Positions 14,510-21,964 of a stretch of 34,575 bases of DNA are shown here, in pieces (within the stretch, counting starts at the first letter, position 1; every line of letters starts with the position of its first letter). The notes beneath the pieces were generated by a model. That model saw only the letters and a program-made list of their open reading frames with translations, was not told the DNA's origin and made no database searches. The position numbers and the translations under genes were made by a program. The stretch spans positions 19,992 through 54,566 of the forward strand of contig MFVU01000015.1 of the NCBI GenBank assembly GCA_001787125.1, read 5' to 3'. The stretch is from Candidatus Nomurabacteria bacterium RIFCSPLOWO2_12_FULL_44_11 (GTDB lineage Bacteria > Patescibacteriota > Minisyncoccia > Phycocordibacterales > UBA9973).

Positions 14510-16657
14510 TTACTTACGAGCGGCTATTATTGTTTCAGCGACATTATTGGGAACCGTATCATACCTCAAGAATTCCATAGTGAAGGAGGCGCGGCCTTCG
14601 GTCATGGAGCGCAGGCCGGTCATATAGCCGAACATTTCAGAAAGCGGCACGATAGCGCGCATAACTTTATTCATGCCGCGATCTTCCATGCCCTCTATTA
14701 GTCCGCGCTTACTCGAGAGGTTGCCAGTAACATCACCCATAAACTTTTCCGGAGTTACTACTTCCACTTTCATCATTGGCTCCAGGATCACCGGGCGCGC
14801 TGAACGGCACGCGTCTTGCACGGCCATGGAGGCGGCAATTTTGAAAGCCATTTCGTTCGAGTCCACTTCGTGATAACTGCCGTCCCAGAGGTCCACCGAA
14901 ACATTGACCATCTTAAAGCCCGCCACGATCCCACGATCCAGCCCTTCCTTGAATCCTTTTTCACAGGCCGGAATATATTCCTGCGGAATCACGCCGCCTC
15001 TGATTGAGTTTACAAATTCAAATCCCGGACTGCGCTTGGTATTTTTCGGCAGGTCTTCCAACTCTTCTTTGGTGAGCGCCTCCATCGGCTTGACACGGAT
15101 CTTCACATGGCCATAGTTACCGCGACCGCCGGACTGCTTGATGTATTTGCCTTCAGCTTCAGAACTAGCAGAGATAGTTTCGCGGTAGGCCACTTGCGGT
15201 TTGCCCACATTCGCCTCCACGGTAAATTCCCGCTTCATACGATCCACAATAATTTCAAGATGAAGTTCACCCATGCCGGCAATAATGGTCTCCCCTGTCT
15301 CCTGATCGGTAGAGACCTTGAAAGTTGGGTCCTCCTGCGCGAGACGGTTTAAGGCCATACCCATTTTTTCCTGGTCGGCCTTGGTCTTCGGTTCAATACG
15401 CAGCGAGATAACCGGTTCCGGGAAAACGATACGATCAAGTGCTACCGGGTGGTTCTCGTCGCAGATAGTATCGGAGGTGATAGTGTCCTTGAGTCCCACC
15501 GCCGCGGCGATTTCTCCGGCGAAGACTTCTTTCACTTCTTCACGGTCGTTGGCATGCATTCGAAGTATGCGTCCGATGCGCTCTTTGTTTCTTGTGCGCG
15601 GGTTATATACATAACTTCCTGCGGCCAGTGTTCCGGAGTAGACCCGGAAGAAAATTAGCTGGCCCACGAAGGGATCCGTCGCCACCTTGAAAGCCAGTGC
15701 GGCAAAGGGTTCGGCGTCCGAGGCGTGCCTTTCTACTTCCTCGTCGGTGTCCGGATTGATGCCTTTGATGGCCGGAATATCGGTCGGCGCTGGCAGATAA
15801 TCCACCACGGCATCAAGCACGAGCTGGACGCCTTTATTCTTGAGTGCGCTTCCCGCAAAAACCGGGAAAATTTTATTAGCAATTACGGCTTTGCGGAGAG
15901 TTGCTTTCAGGGTATCGAATTTGGGCACGAGGCCGTCTAAATATTCAGTCATCAAGGTGTCATCTGTTTCTACAATTTTTTCAATTAATTCATTGTGATA
16001 TTTAAGCGCGTCGGCTTCCAGCTCCTTTGGAATTTCTTTTTCAATAACCTTATTGCCCATTTCACCTTCAAAATAGTAGGCCTTCATACGCAGAACATCT
16101 ACCACGCCTTCATGTTTCTCTTCCAGGCCGATGGGTATTTGCATGCGTACCGCATTTTTATTCAAACGGTCTAAAATTGTGGCAAAAGAACGTTCAAAAG
16201 ATGCACCGGTGCGGTCAAGCTTGTTGATGAAACATACCCGTGGAACTTTCGCTTCGTCTGCATAGCGCCAGTTTGTTTCGGATTGTGGCTCCACGCCAGC
16301 CACGCCGTCGAAAACAACCACTGCGCCGTCTAGCACTCGGAGTGATCTTTTAACTTCCACGGTAAAGTCAATGTGACCCGGAGTGTCAATAATATTGAAA
16401 CGATGTTTTTTAGTTTTATCGCCTGCGGCATACGTTGGCGTCCAGAAACATGTTACCGCCGCGGAAGTAATAGTAATTCCACGCTCGCGCTCCTGTTCCA
16501 TCCAATCGGTCACCGTATCGCCCTCATGCACCTCCCCTATTTTGTGCGAAACGCCGGTATAAAAAAGCACACGCTCGGTCGTAGTCGTTTTGCCCGCGTC
16601 AATGTGGGCGATAATTCCAAAATTTCTAACTTTTTCTAAGGGGTAATCTCTTGACAT
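14510..16657 (-). CDS. fusA: Elongation factor G
   Basis: EF-G drives translocation and helps ribosome recycling. The 715-residue product has HIDAGKTTT (18-26), the ERERGITI switch region, DTPGHIDF (G3), NKLDRTGA (G4), and domains II-V ending in [22 protein letters not shown]. Length is normal for bacterial EF-G. It lies downstream of rpsL-rpsG, but an unknown small gene and a repeat-rich spacer separate it from rpsG. Its own promoter overlaps a +1 stem-loop, leaving a leader of only about 26 bases with no Shine-Dalgarno. An in-frame second copy of its last ten codons follows the stop. Confidence 0.98.
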   Translation of the reverse strand: MSRDYPLEKVRNFGIIAHIDAGKTTTTERVLFYTGVSHKIGEVHEGDTVTDWMEQERERGITITSAAVTCFWTPTYAAGDKTKKHRFNIIDTPGHIDFTVEVKRSLRVLDGAVVVFDGVAGVEPQSETNWRYADEAKVPRVCFINKLDRTGASFERSFATILDRLNKNAVRMQIPIGLEEKHEGVVDVLRMKAYYFEGEMGNKVIEKEIPKELEADALKYHNELIEKIVETDDTLMTEYLDGLVPKFDTLKATLRKAVIANKIFPVFAGSALKNKGVQLVLDAVVDYLPAPTDIPAIKGINPDTDEEVERHASDAEPFAALAFKVATDPFVGQLIFFRVYSGTLAAGSYVYNPRTRNKERIGRILRMHANDREEVKEVFAGEIAAAVGLKDTITSDTICDENHPVALDRIVFPEPVISLRIEPKTKADQEKMGMALNRLAQEDPTFKVSTDQETGETIIAGMGELHLEIIVDRMKREFTVEANVGKPQVAYRETISASSEAEGKYIKQSGGRGNYGHVKIRVKPMEALTKEELEDLPKNTKRSPGFEFVNSIRGGVIPQEYIPACEKGFKEGLDRGIVAGFKMVNVSVDLWDGSYHEVDSNEMAFKIAASMAVQDACRSARPVILEPMMKVEVVTPEKFMGDVTGNLSSKRGLIEGMEDRGMNKVMRAIVPLSEMFGYMTGLRSMTEGRASFTMEFLRYDTVPNNVAETIIAARK

Positions 16658-16667
16658 GGTAATAAAA

Positions 16668-16684
16668 AAGCGCCTGATGCGCTT
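16668..16684 (-). terminator. Stem-loop at the fusA transcript start
   Basis: AAGCGC-ATCAG-GCGCTT followed by T-rich sequence on the minus strand, ending 10 bases before the fusA ATG. It begins within one base of the predicted +1. It has terminator form but too little upstream transcript if started from the fusA promoter, so it may instead terminate transcripts from the 16758 gene. Confidence 0.55.
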
Positions 16685-16689
16685 GAAAC

Positions 16690-16718
16690 ACTATATAATA
16701 TAACCCATCTTTTTGCAA
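16690..16718 (-). promoter_or_regulatory. fusA promoter
   Basis: TTGCAA (16718-16713) and TATAGT (16695-16690) with a 17-base spacer. The predicted start is about 16683. Confidence 0.6.
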
Positions 16719-16757
16719 ACCAAAAGCCACATTTTGGTGGCCTTCGAAATCAAATTA

Positions 16758-16991
16758 TTATTCTGTTTTTAGTTCTTCGGGCGGTTTAAAATAATCGCTT
16801 ATTTCTTGATTCAATTTTCTTTCTGCAGATGACATCATTTGCCAGACAGCAAGAGGAATATTTCCACTATATTTAAGCATTAACTCCATAAGCAATTTAG
16901 CAGCATCTGCTGTTCCTTCTAAACTAAACGGTTTCCCCTTCGCATCTTTTCTGTTAACTGGTAATTGACCACTTCCAGGTGTAGTTTCCAT
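16758..16991 (-). CDS. Small hypothetical protein
   Basis: A 77-residue soluble protein, not recognised. It begins with a Gly/Pro/Lys-rich stretch and has two likely amphipathic helices (TADAAKLLMELMLKYS and MMSSAERKLNQEISDYF). No Cys motif or membrane segment. It lies between rpsG and fusA, a position where bacteria usually have nothing; whether it has a translation-related job cannot be told. The start is ATG at 16991 with no clear Shine-Dalgarno. Confidence 0.55.
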   Translation of the reverse strand: METTPGSGQLPVNRKDAKGKPFSLEGTADAAKLLMELMLKYSGNIPLAVWQMMSSAERKLNQEISDYFKPPEELKTE

Positions 16992-17066
16992 ATATTTAAA
17001 CTGAATTATCTATTAATATCTAAAGTGTACCCCCTGACACGTGCTGTCAAGGAAGAAAAGCAACTT

Positions 17067-17216
17067 ATCCCAGCCCAAATTTTGCAAGATAAAAAATGAA
17101 AATCTGCTTCGCGCATAAGGTATGGCCTATTCGGCCCCGCAGATTTTATTTTCAAACGTAGGGTAAGTGGTTATTTAAAATATAGGGAGCAAACGACGGC
17201 AAAATTTGAGCGGGAT
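17067..17216. repeat. Nested inverted repeats between rpsG and the 16758 gene
   Basis: Outer arms at 17067-17085 and 17199-17216 are near-perfect inverted copies (GCAAAATTTG followed by A/G, GC and GGGAT). Inside, AAAATCTGC (17099-17107) and GCAGATTTT (17139-17147) form a second perfect pair. The 260-base spacer otherwise shows no gene. The layout resembles a small non-autonomous palindromic element, but no terminal duplication is obvious. Confidence 0.5.
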
Positions 17217-17256
17217 GATGAAAACATAGTCGCTACGCTCCTTGTTTTCTATCACC
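17214..17256 (-). terminator. Long hairpin at the rpsG stop codon
   Basis: GGTGAT and GAAAACA (17256-17243) pair with TGTTTTC and ATCATC (17226-17214) with a one-base bulge. The stem includes the rpsG stop codon. The loop (AAGGAGCGTAGCGACTA) is related to that of a hairpin upstream of rpsL. A strong T-run is missing. Confidence 0.5.
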
Positions 17257-17722
17257 ATGCGAAATGCGCAAAGGCCTTGTTGGCTTCGGCCATTTTGTGA
17301 GTGTCTTCTTTCTTCTTTACGGCCACGCCTTCGTTTTTTGAGGCAGCGATGAGTTCATCGGCGAGTTTCAAATGCATGGGTTTGCCTTTACCGCCGCGGG
17401 CGGCATCGCGAATCCAGCGCACCGCGAGCGCGAAGCGCCGCTCCGGCCGGACTTCGCGAGGCACCTGATAGTTGGCACCACCAATCCGCTTGGAGCGGAC
17501 TTCCGTCATCGGACCGGCGTTCCGAATAGCCGCATCGAAAATTTCCAAGGGGTTAGGATTACCAGTTTTTTCCTTGATTGTATCAAAGGCGCTGTAAACC
17601 ACCTTGCGGGCAGTTTCTTTTTTCCCGGACCATATAATGCAATTGATAAACTTCTCCAATTTTTGAGAATTGTAGATAAAATCCGGACTAACTTCTTTTC
17701 TTGCTTTTATTTTGCGTCTCAT
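17252..17722 (-). CDS. rpsG: 30S ribosomal protein S7
   Basis: S7 organises the 3' major domain of 16S rRNA and is the known translational repressor of the str operon in E. coli. The 156-residue product has MRRKIKARKEVSPDF at the start, RRIGGANYQVP-like sequence (RSKRIGGANYQVPREV, about 78-93), RRFALAVRWIRDAAR, and the usual end KMAEANKAFAHFAW. Length is normal. Heptamer repeats lie directly before its ATG, and a long hairpin overlaps its stop codon. Confidence 0.98.
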   Translation of the reverse strand: MRRKIKARKEVSPDFIYNSQKLEKFINCIIWSGKKETARKVVYSAFDTIKEKTGNPNPLEIFDAAIRNAGPMTEVRSKRIGGANYQVPREVRPERRFALAVRWIRDAARGGKGKPMHLKLADELIAASKNEGVAVKKKEDTHKMAEANKAFAHFAW

Positions 17723-17728
17723 TTTTTG

Positions 17729-17749
17729 TTATGTGTTACGTGTTATGTG
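17729..17749. repeat. Heptamer repeats before rpsG
   Basis: Three tandem units on the plus strand, TTATGTG, TTACGTG, TTATGTG (CACGTAA-type in the mRNA), fill most of the 29-base rpsL-rpsG gap just before the rpsG ATG. They match the repeats before rplW and rplD, 12 kb away. Confidence 0.8.
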
Positions 17750-17751
17750 AA

Positions 17752-18177
17752 TTATTTGGCTTTAGCTTCCTTTGGTCTCTTGTTTCCGTATAAAGATCGG
17801 CCCTGGCGTCTCTTCTCTACCCCTTGAGTATCAAGCACTCCGCGCACGATATGATATCGGACTCCGATTAAGTCCTTCACGCGACCGCCGCGAAGCAGGA
17901 CCACCGAGTGCTCTTGCAGATTGTGGCCCTCGCCAGGAATATAAGCGGTAACTTCCATACCGTTGGTAAGGCGCACGCGAGCGATTTTACGAAGAGCGGA
18001 GTTCGGCTTCTTCGGGGTAGTAGTGGAAACCTTGGTGCAGACACCGCGCTTGAAGGGCGAGAAGAAAGAGACCGGCCGGTTTTTGAGCACGTTGAATCCG
18101 CGCGTCAAAGCCACCGTTTTATCTTTCGGCTGGGGCTTGGTTCTATTTTTTCTGATTAGTTGATTGATTGTCGGCAT
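17752..18177 (-). CDS. rpsL: 30S ribosomal protein S12
   Basis: S12 works at the decoding centre. The 141-residue product has [12 protein letters not shown], the conserved [19 protein letters not shown] (about 52-70, with the Lys of streptomycin-resistance fame) and [16 protein letters not shown]. Its ~15 extra residues compared with E. coli lie mainly in [16 protein letters not shown] and the basic tail. It heads a two-gene unit with rpsG and is preceded by a 120-base leader with a perfect three-way-junction fold. Confidence 0.98.
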   Translation of the reverse strand: MPTINQLIRKNRTKPQPKDKTVALTRGFNVLKNRPVSFFSPFKRGVCTKVSTTTPKKPNSALRKIARVRLTNGMEVTAYIPGEGHNLQEHSVVLLRGGRVKDLIGVRYHIVRGVLDTQGVEKRRQGRSLYGNKRPKEAKAK

Positions 18178-18220
18178 GATTAATTTTTAAGGAATGAAAT
18201 GACTAAAAAAATATCACCAT

Positions 18221-18268
18221 GTGAAATAACAATCCTAAGGATTGTTCCTTGCTTTGCAAGGATTTCAC
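18221..18268. repeat. Perfect three-way-junction sequence in the rpsL leader
   Basis: GTGAAAT (18221-18227) pairs with ATTTCAC (18262-18268). Between them, with no unpaired base, sit the inverted repeat AACAATCCT-A-AGGATTGTT (18228-18246) and the hairpin CCTTGC-TTT-GCAAGG (18247-18261). In DNA it could extrude as a cruciform; in RNA it forms a three-way junction about 45 bases before the rpsL start. Confidence 0.75.
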
Positions 18269-18276
18269 GGGGTAAA

Positions 18277-18307
18277 GAAAACCATAGTCACTAGTTCCTT
18301 GGTTTTC
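18277..18307 (-). terminator. Hairpin between the M50 gene and rpsL
   Basis: GAAAACCA (18307-18300) pairs with TGGTTTTC (18284-18277), followed by TTT. It is a plausible terminator for the protease gene and overlaps the predicted rpsL transcript start. Its loop shares AAGGA and GACTATG with the hairpin at the rpsG stop, in the same orientation, so related hairpins bracket rpsL-rpsG. Confidence 0.5.
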
Positions 18308-18308
18308 T

Positions 18309-18337
18309 AATATACTATTTTGTTACCTAAATTGCAA
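18309..18337 (-). promoter_or_regulatory. rpsL-rpsG promoter
   Basis: TTGCAA (18337-18332) and TATATT (18314-18309) with a 17-base spacer; the -35 lies in the last codons of the M50 gene. The predicted start is near 18302. Confidence 0.65.
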
Positions 18338-18953
18338 GACCGGTAATTAGCTTGAAAAGATAAGCCATTGTTGGAAAAAGGTAGTTGGAAAAATAGACGA
18401 TGAAAAGAATGAGTAGGATAAAAGAAAACTGTTCCAGAACTATCACGACTTCATAGAAGGATCTTGGCAGAAAAGAAAAGAGGATTTTGGAACCGTCCAG
18501 GGGTGGAATGGGTATAAGGTTGAAGATCGCCAATACTAAATTTGTTATAACAATCATGAAGGTTATTGAATAAAATGCATCAGGCAAAGAGAAACTTGAG
18601 GAGAAGCGAATTACCAGACCAAAAAAGATTGCAATGAAAAAATTAGCGAGCACGCCGGCCGCGGCAACGGCTATGGTTCCCCACTTGCGATTGCTTAGAT
18701 TATCCGGATTGTAGGGCACCGGCTTCGCCCAGCCGAAGAGGAAGGGAGAGTGGGTAAGAACCAAAAGTGCCGGTAACAAAATAGAGCCGAACATGTCTAA
18801 ATGTTTGAGCGGGTTTAAAGTAAGTCGTCCGGCGAAACGAGCGGTTTTATCACCAAAACGCTCGGCCATGAAGCCGTGCGAGACCTCGTGAATAACTACG
18901 GACATTATCAATATAGTTATATAAAAAATTACATCAATTCCTTGCATATTCAA
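18327..18953 (-). CDS. M50-family membrane zinc metalloprotease
   Basis: A site-2-protease-type intramembrane protease of the small bacterial M50 class. The 208-residue product has the zinc motif HEVSHG in the first membrane segment (H22, E23, H26) and the second metal-ligand motif NLIPIPPLDGSK (D153), with about five hydrophobic segments. No PDZ domain is present, unlike RseP. Substrate unknown. It diverges from rpmB with 26 bases between starts. The start is the ATG at 18953; an internal Met at residue 3 is less likely. Confidence 0.88.
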   Translation of the reverse strand: MNMQGIDVIFYITILIMSVVIHEVSHGFMAERFGDKTARFAGRLTLNPLKHLDMFGSILLPALLVLTHSPFLFGWAKPVPYNPDNLSNRKWGTIAVAAAGVLANFFIAIFFGLVIRFSSSFSLPDAFYSITFMIVITNLVLAIFNLIPIPPLDGSKILFSFLPRSFYEVVIVLEQFSFILLILFIVYFSNYLFPTMAYLFKLITGLAI

Positions 18954-18956
18954 TAT

Positions 18957-18979
18957 TTTAATGATAGCATAGAAAAACT
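18957..18979 (+). promoter_or_regulatory. rpmB promoter region (very short leader)
   Basis: TTGCAT (just upstream, in the M50 start region) and TAGCAT (18965-18970) are 17 bases apart, and the ATG follows 9 bases later, leaving a leader of about 3 bases. It is a weaker match than the other promoters listed. Confidence 0.45.
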
Positions 18980-19231
18980 ATGGCGAAAATATGCGACATA
19001 ACAAAGATGGGTTCACTTGTCGGAGGCGGATACTCCAACCGCACTCGTGCGACCCAGTTCAACCCCACCGGAGCAAAACGCAAATACCCGAATCTTCAAA
19101 AGAAGAAGGTTTTTATCCCGGAATTAAATAAGTCAATAAACATAGAGGTTTCCGCCCGCGGCCTGCGCACTATGAAAAAGCGCGGCGCCTACATCACCCT
19201 GCTCAAAGCAGGACTCATTGAGGCAAAATAA
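18980..19231 (+). CDS. rpmB: 50S ribosomal protein L28
   Basis: L28 is a small protein of the large subunit. The 83-residue product has MAKICDITKMGSLVGGGYSN, with only one Cys rather than a Cys-pair zinc site, the NRTRATQFNP motif, and LRTMKKRGAYITLLKAGLI at the end. It is a monocistronic gene with a nearly leaderless start, facing the helicase gene across a shared bidirectional terminator. Confidence 0.93.
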   Translation: MAKICDITKMGSLVGGGYSNRTRATQFNPTGAKRKYPNLQKKKVFIPELNKSINIEVSARGLRTMKKRGAYITLLKAGLIEAK

Positions 19232-19234
19232 ATA

Positions 19235-19288
19235 AAAAAAAATCCTCGCGGAAGGGTCCAGCTTGCTGGAGGAAGCGGGATTTTTTTA
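19235..19288. terminator. Bidirectional terminator between rpmB and the helicase
   Basis: A-rich and T-rich flanks frame the stem AATCC(T)CGC with GCG(G)GATT, and an inner perfect pair TCCAGC/GCTGGA. The oligo-A left of it and oligo-T right of it let it serve both convergent genes. Confidence 0.85.
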
Positions 19289-19301
19289 TTTCTTTATGGG
19301 A

Positions 19302-20531
19302 CTACGCCGGGATAAAAGTTAGGGCTGTCCCCTTTTTGCCAGAGCGACCGGTGCGGCCGATGCGGTGCACATAGGTATCGTAGGTTTGCGGCACATCGTA
19401 GTTGATGACGTGGGTTACGTCCGGAATATCGAGCCCGCGAGCGGCGACGTCGGTAGCAATTAAGATATTTATTTTGTCGTGTTTGAATGAATCAAGTATA
19501 CGAATTCTTTCTCTACTTCTTTTATCTCCATGGATCCCGCTAACCTTAAACCCTGCTTGCGCAAGCTCTTTAGTTAAGGAATCCACGCTGTGCTTCATCT
19601 CGCGGAAAATTAATACTTTATCGGATCCATCTTTTAATAGAACTTCATTAAGTTTCACCAGTTTTTCTTCTTTGCTTCGCACGCGAATTATATCTTGATC
19701 AATATTGTTTAGTGTCTCACCGGAAATTACAGAAATGAAAATCGGGTCTTTTAAATATTGAGTAGTTAGCTTTTTGATGTCGGGCGAGAGCGTTGCGGAA
19801 AAACAAAGTGTCTGTCTTTCCTTTGGAGTTTTGCCTATGATATATATCATGTCATCCCGGAAACCCATATCGAGCATGCGATCGGCTTCATCCAGCACAA
19901 CAGAGTAGCAAGTCGAAAGGTCTAAAATTTTTTTATCCATCAGATCGCGCAAGCGCCCCGGCGTGCCGATAATGAACGAGACACCTAAATTAATTTCCCT
20001 AATTTGTTTATTAATCGGAAGTCCGCCCACGCAGGCGACCGAAAACATGCCGAAGCCGAAAGCAAGTTTTTTAAAATCGGACTCTATCTGTAGTGCGAGC
20101 TCGCGGGTCGGCGCCATGATTAAAACTTTTTCTCTTTTATTCTGCCCCTTGGTCTTGGCAATTTTTTCTATGAGTGGTAAAAGAAATGCCGCCGTCTTGC
20201 CTGTCCCGGTGTTGGCCATGCCGAAAACATCTTTGCCCTTTAGTACCGTTGGAATAGCTTGATCTTGAATCGGCCGCGGGTGTAAATACCCCGCGCTGGT
20301 TATATTTTTATACAGTTGTGGGTTAAAAGGAAAATCAGCAAAAGTGTGTCTGGAAACATACGGTGCCTCTATAATATGTGTTCCCTTTTTAATAAAACGT
20401 GAAAAATCTATCCGCTCGCCTCTGCGTATCGGTTTTCGGAAGTTCCTATTTCTTTTTCCTACGAATCCTGGTGCAAAACGAGAATGAGAAGAATGAGAAC
20501 TTTTATTAGATTTTCTGTAAACGTAAGTGAT
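19302..20531 (-). CDS. DEAD-box RNA helicase with no standard start codon
   Basis: A DEAD-box helicase of the RhlE/CsdA kind, unwinding RNA with ATP. The Q-motif region reads FADFPFNPQLYKNITSAGY then RPIQDQAIP, followed by ANTGTGKT (motif I), PTRELALQ (Ia), TPGRL, DEAD (motif II: LDEADRMLDMGF), SAT (III), and HRIGRTGR (VI). The N-terminal 60 or so residues are Arg/Ser-rich. The frame continues without any ATG, GTG or TTG from the Met just before motif I up to 20531, yet the Q-motif shows this is coding. ATC at 20531-20529 lies exactly 6 bases after the -10 element, so a leaderless AUC start is possible; a sequence error is the alternative. Confidence 0.85.
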   Translation of the reverse strand: MTYVYRKSNKSSHSSHSRFAPGFVGKRNRNFRKPIRRGERIDFSRFIKKGTHIIEAPYVSRHTFADFPFNPQLYKNITSAGYLHPRPIQDQAIPTVLKGKDVFGMANTGTGKTAAFLLPLIEKIAKTKGQNKREKVLIMAPTRELALQIESDFKKLAFGFGMFSVACVGGLPINKQIREINLGVSFIIGTPGRLRDLMDKKILDLSTCYSVVLDEADRMLDMGFRDDMIYIIGKTPKERQTLCFSATLSPDIKKLTTQYLKDPIFISVISGETLNNIDQDIIRVRSKEEKLVKLNEVLLKDGSDKVLIFREMKHSVDSLTKELAQAGFKVSGIHGDKRSRERIRILDSFKHDKINILIATDVAARGLDIPDVTHVINYDVPQTYDTYVHRIGRTGRSGKKGTALTFIPA

Positions 20532-20537
20532 GCTTTG

Positions 20538-20566
20538 AATATAGCATTTAATGCATCATTTGTCAA
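20538..20566 (-). promoter_or_regulatory. Helicase promoter
   Basis: TTGACA (20566-20561) and TATATT (20543-20538) with a 17-base spacer, a near-consensus promoter. The predicted +1, 6 bases on, is the A of an in-frame ATC codon. Confidence 0.8.
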
Positions 20567-20590
20567 TGATTCTTATTGGAAGAGAAAAGC

Positions 20591-20602
20591 TATAATGAAA
20601 AT
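20591..20602 (+). promoter_or_regulatory. thyA -10 element, leaderless layout
   Basis: A consensus TATAAT (20591-20596) followed by 6 bases and then the thyA ATG at 20603. The -35 is poor. The layout decides the thyA start and predicts a leaderless mRNA. Confidence 0.65.
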
Positions 20603-21451
20603 ATGAGGATTTATCTCGACGCGCTTAAAAAAATAATGACGGAAGGAAACGACCGAGAGGGCCGATATGGCCCGACCCGAGCTATGTTTGCGGTTCCGTT
20701 GCGTTTTAAAATGAAAGATGGCTTCCCGGCGATGACGACCAAAAAACTTGCCTTCAGAAGCGTTGCTGCAGAATTGCTATGGTTTATTTCTGGCAGCGGA
20801 GACAATCGAGAACTAAATAGATTGGGTTGTCATATTTGGGATGCAAACAGTAGCGCCGATTACTGGAAGCCGAAAACAAAATTCGAGGGGGATCTAGGAA
20901 GAATTTACGGGGTTCAGTGGCGCCATTGGCGGAAGCCGGATGGGAGCGAAACAGATCAGTTAAAAGAAATTATTGAACGGATAAAGTCCAATCCTTATGA
21001 CCGGCGTCTGATAGTAAGCGCCTGGAACCCGGGAGAATTGAACCAGATGGCTCTACCTCCTTGTCACATGATTTTCCAGTTTTTTGTCTCAGGCGGAAAA
21101 CTTTCTATGCATATGTATCAAAGAAGCGCCGATATGTTCCTAGGGGTACCCTTCAATATCGCCTCTTACGCATTGCTACTACATATCGTCGCGAGATTGA
21201 CCAATTTGGAGCCCGATGAACTTGTGATGACTCTGGGGGATGCCCATGTGGTGCACAACCATTTTGATGCGGTTAAAGAACAGCTGACCAGAGAGCCGTT
21301 GCCCCTCTGCAAGCTCTGGTTGAGCCCGGACATAAAAAGTTTGGAAGACCTGAATACGGCCCAATTTAATGAACCCGACGATATATTTAAAATTATTAAA
21401 TTGGTGGATTATCAATCTCACCCGGCGATTAAAGCGCCCATGGGGATATGA
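20603..21451 (+). CDS. thyA: Thymidylate synthase
   Basis: ThyA methylates dUMP to dTMP using methylene-tetrahydrofolate. The 282-residue product has the catalytic Cys154 in LPPCHMIFQF, the RRLIVSAWNP block before it, QRSADMFLGVPFNIASYALL after it, and the C-terminal PMGI rather than the usual ...AV end. It starts at ATG 20603; a TTG 27 bases upstream would lie within the promoter. The stop overlaps the folA ATG as ATGA, indicating translational coupling. It heads thyA-folA-dcd and would need a folate source. Confidence 0.96.
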   Translation: MRIYLDALKKIMTEGNDREGRYGPTRAMFAVPLRFKMKDGFPAMTTKKLAFRSVAAELLWFISGSGDNRELNRLGCHIWDANSSADYWKPKTKFEGDLGRIYGVQWRHWRKPDGSETDQLKEIIERIKSNPYDRRLIVSAWNPGELNQMALPPCHMIFQFFVSGGKLSMHMYQRSADMFLGVPFNIASYALLLHIVARLTNLEPDELVMTLGDAHVVHNHFDAVKEQLTREPLPLCKLWLSPDIKSLEDLNTAQFNEPDDIFKIIKLVDYQSHPAIKAPMGI

Positions 21452-21942
21452 TTTCTCTTATCGCCGCCATCGGAAAAAACAACGAGATCGGAAAGAAAAA
21501 TTCCCTCCTTTGGAATTTGCCTGCAGATATGAAGCATTTTCGCGATACTACCCGCGGCCATACAGTAATTATGGGAGACAAAACTTTTGAATCCATCGGC
21601 AAACCCTTGCCGAATCGTAGGAACATTGTGGCAACTTTAGATAAAAACTACAAGGTACTCGGGGTAGAAATTTCCAACAATTTACAGAAAACGGTAGCAA
21701 AATTTAAAAAAAGTTCGGAAGAAGTTTTTGTAATCGGCGGCGCTCAAATTTATGCTCTAACTATTGCCGGCGCGGATCGACTCTACATTACGCACGTAGA
21801 GGCAAGTTTCCCGGAAGCGGATGCTTTTTTCCCTGAAATAAGTTCAGATATTTGGGAAGAGATTGAGCATAAAAAACATATAAAAGATTCTGAGAACCCA
21901 TACAATTACACATTTTCGGTTTATGAAAAATTGACAAAATAG
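21448..21942 (+). CDS. folA: Dihydrofolate reductase
   Basis: DHFR regenerates tetrahydrofolate from the dihydrofolate made by ThyA. The 164-residue product has MISLIAAIGKNNEIGKKNSLLWNLPADMKHF (substrate and Met20-type loop region, written here in parts), GHTVIMGDKTFESIGKPLPNR in parts, and VFVIGGAQIYALTI. Length is normal. The acidic residue at the D27/E30-type position lies in LPADMKHF. It overlaps thyA by 4 bases. Confidence 0.95.
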   Translation: MISLIAAIGKNNEIGKKNSLLWNLPADMKHFRDTTRGHTVIMGDKTFESIGKPLPNRRNIVATLDKNYKVLGVEISNNLQKTVAKFKKSSEEVFVIGGAQIYALTIAGADRLYITHVEASFPEADAFFPEISSDIWEEIEHKKHIKDSENPYNYTFSVYEKLTK

Positions 21943-21964
21943 CTGATTGTGCGAAACTGGCGAT

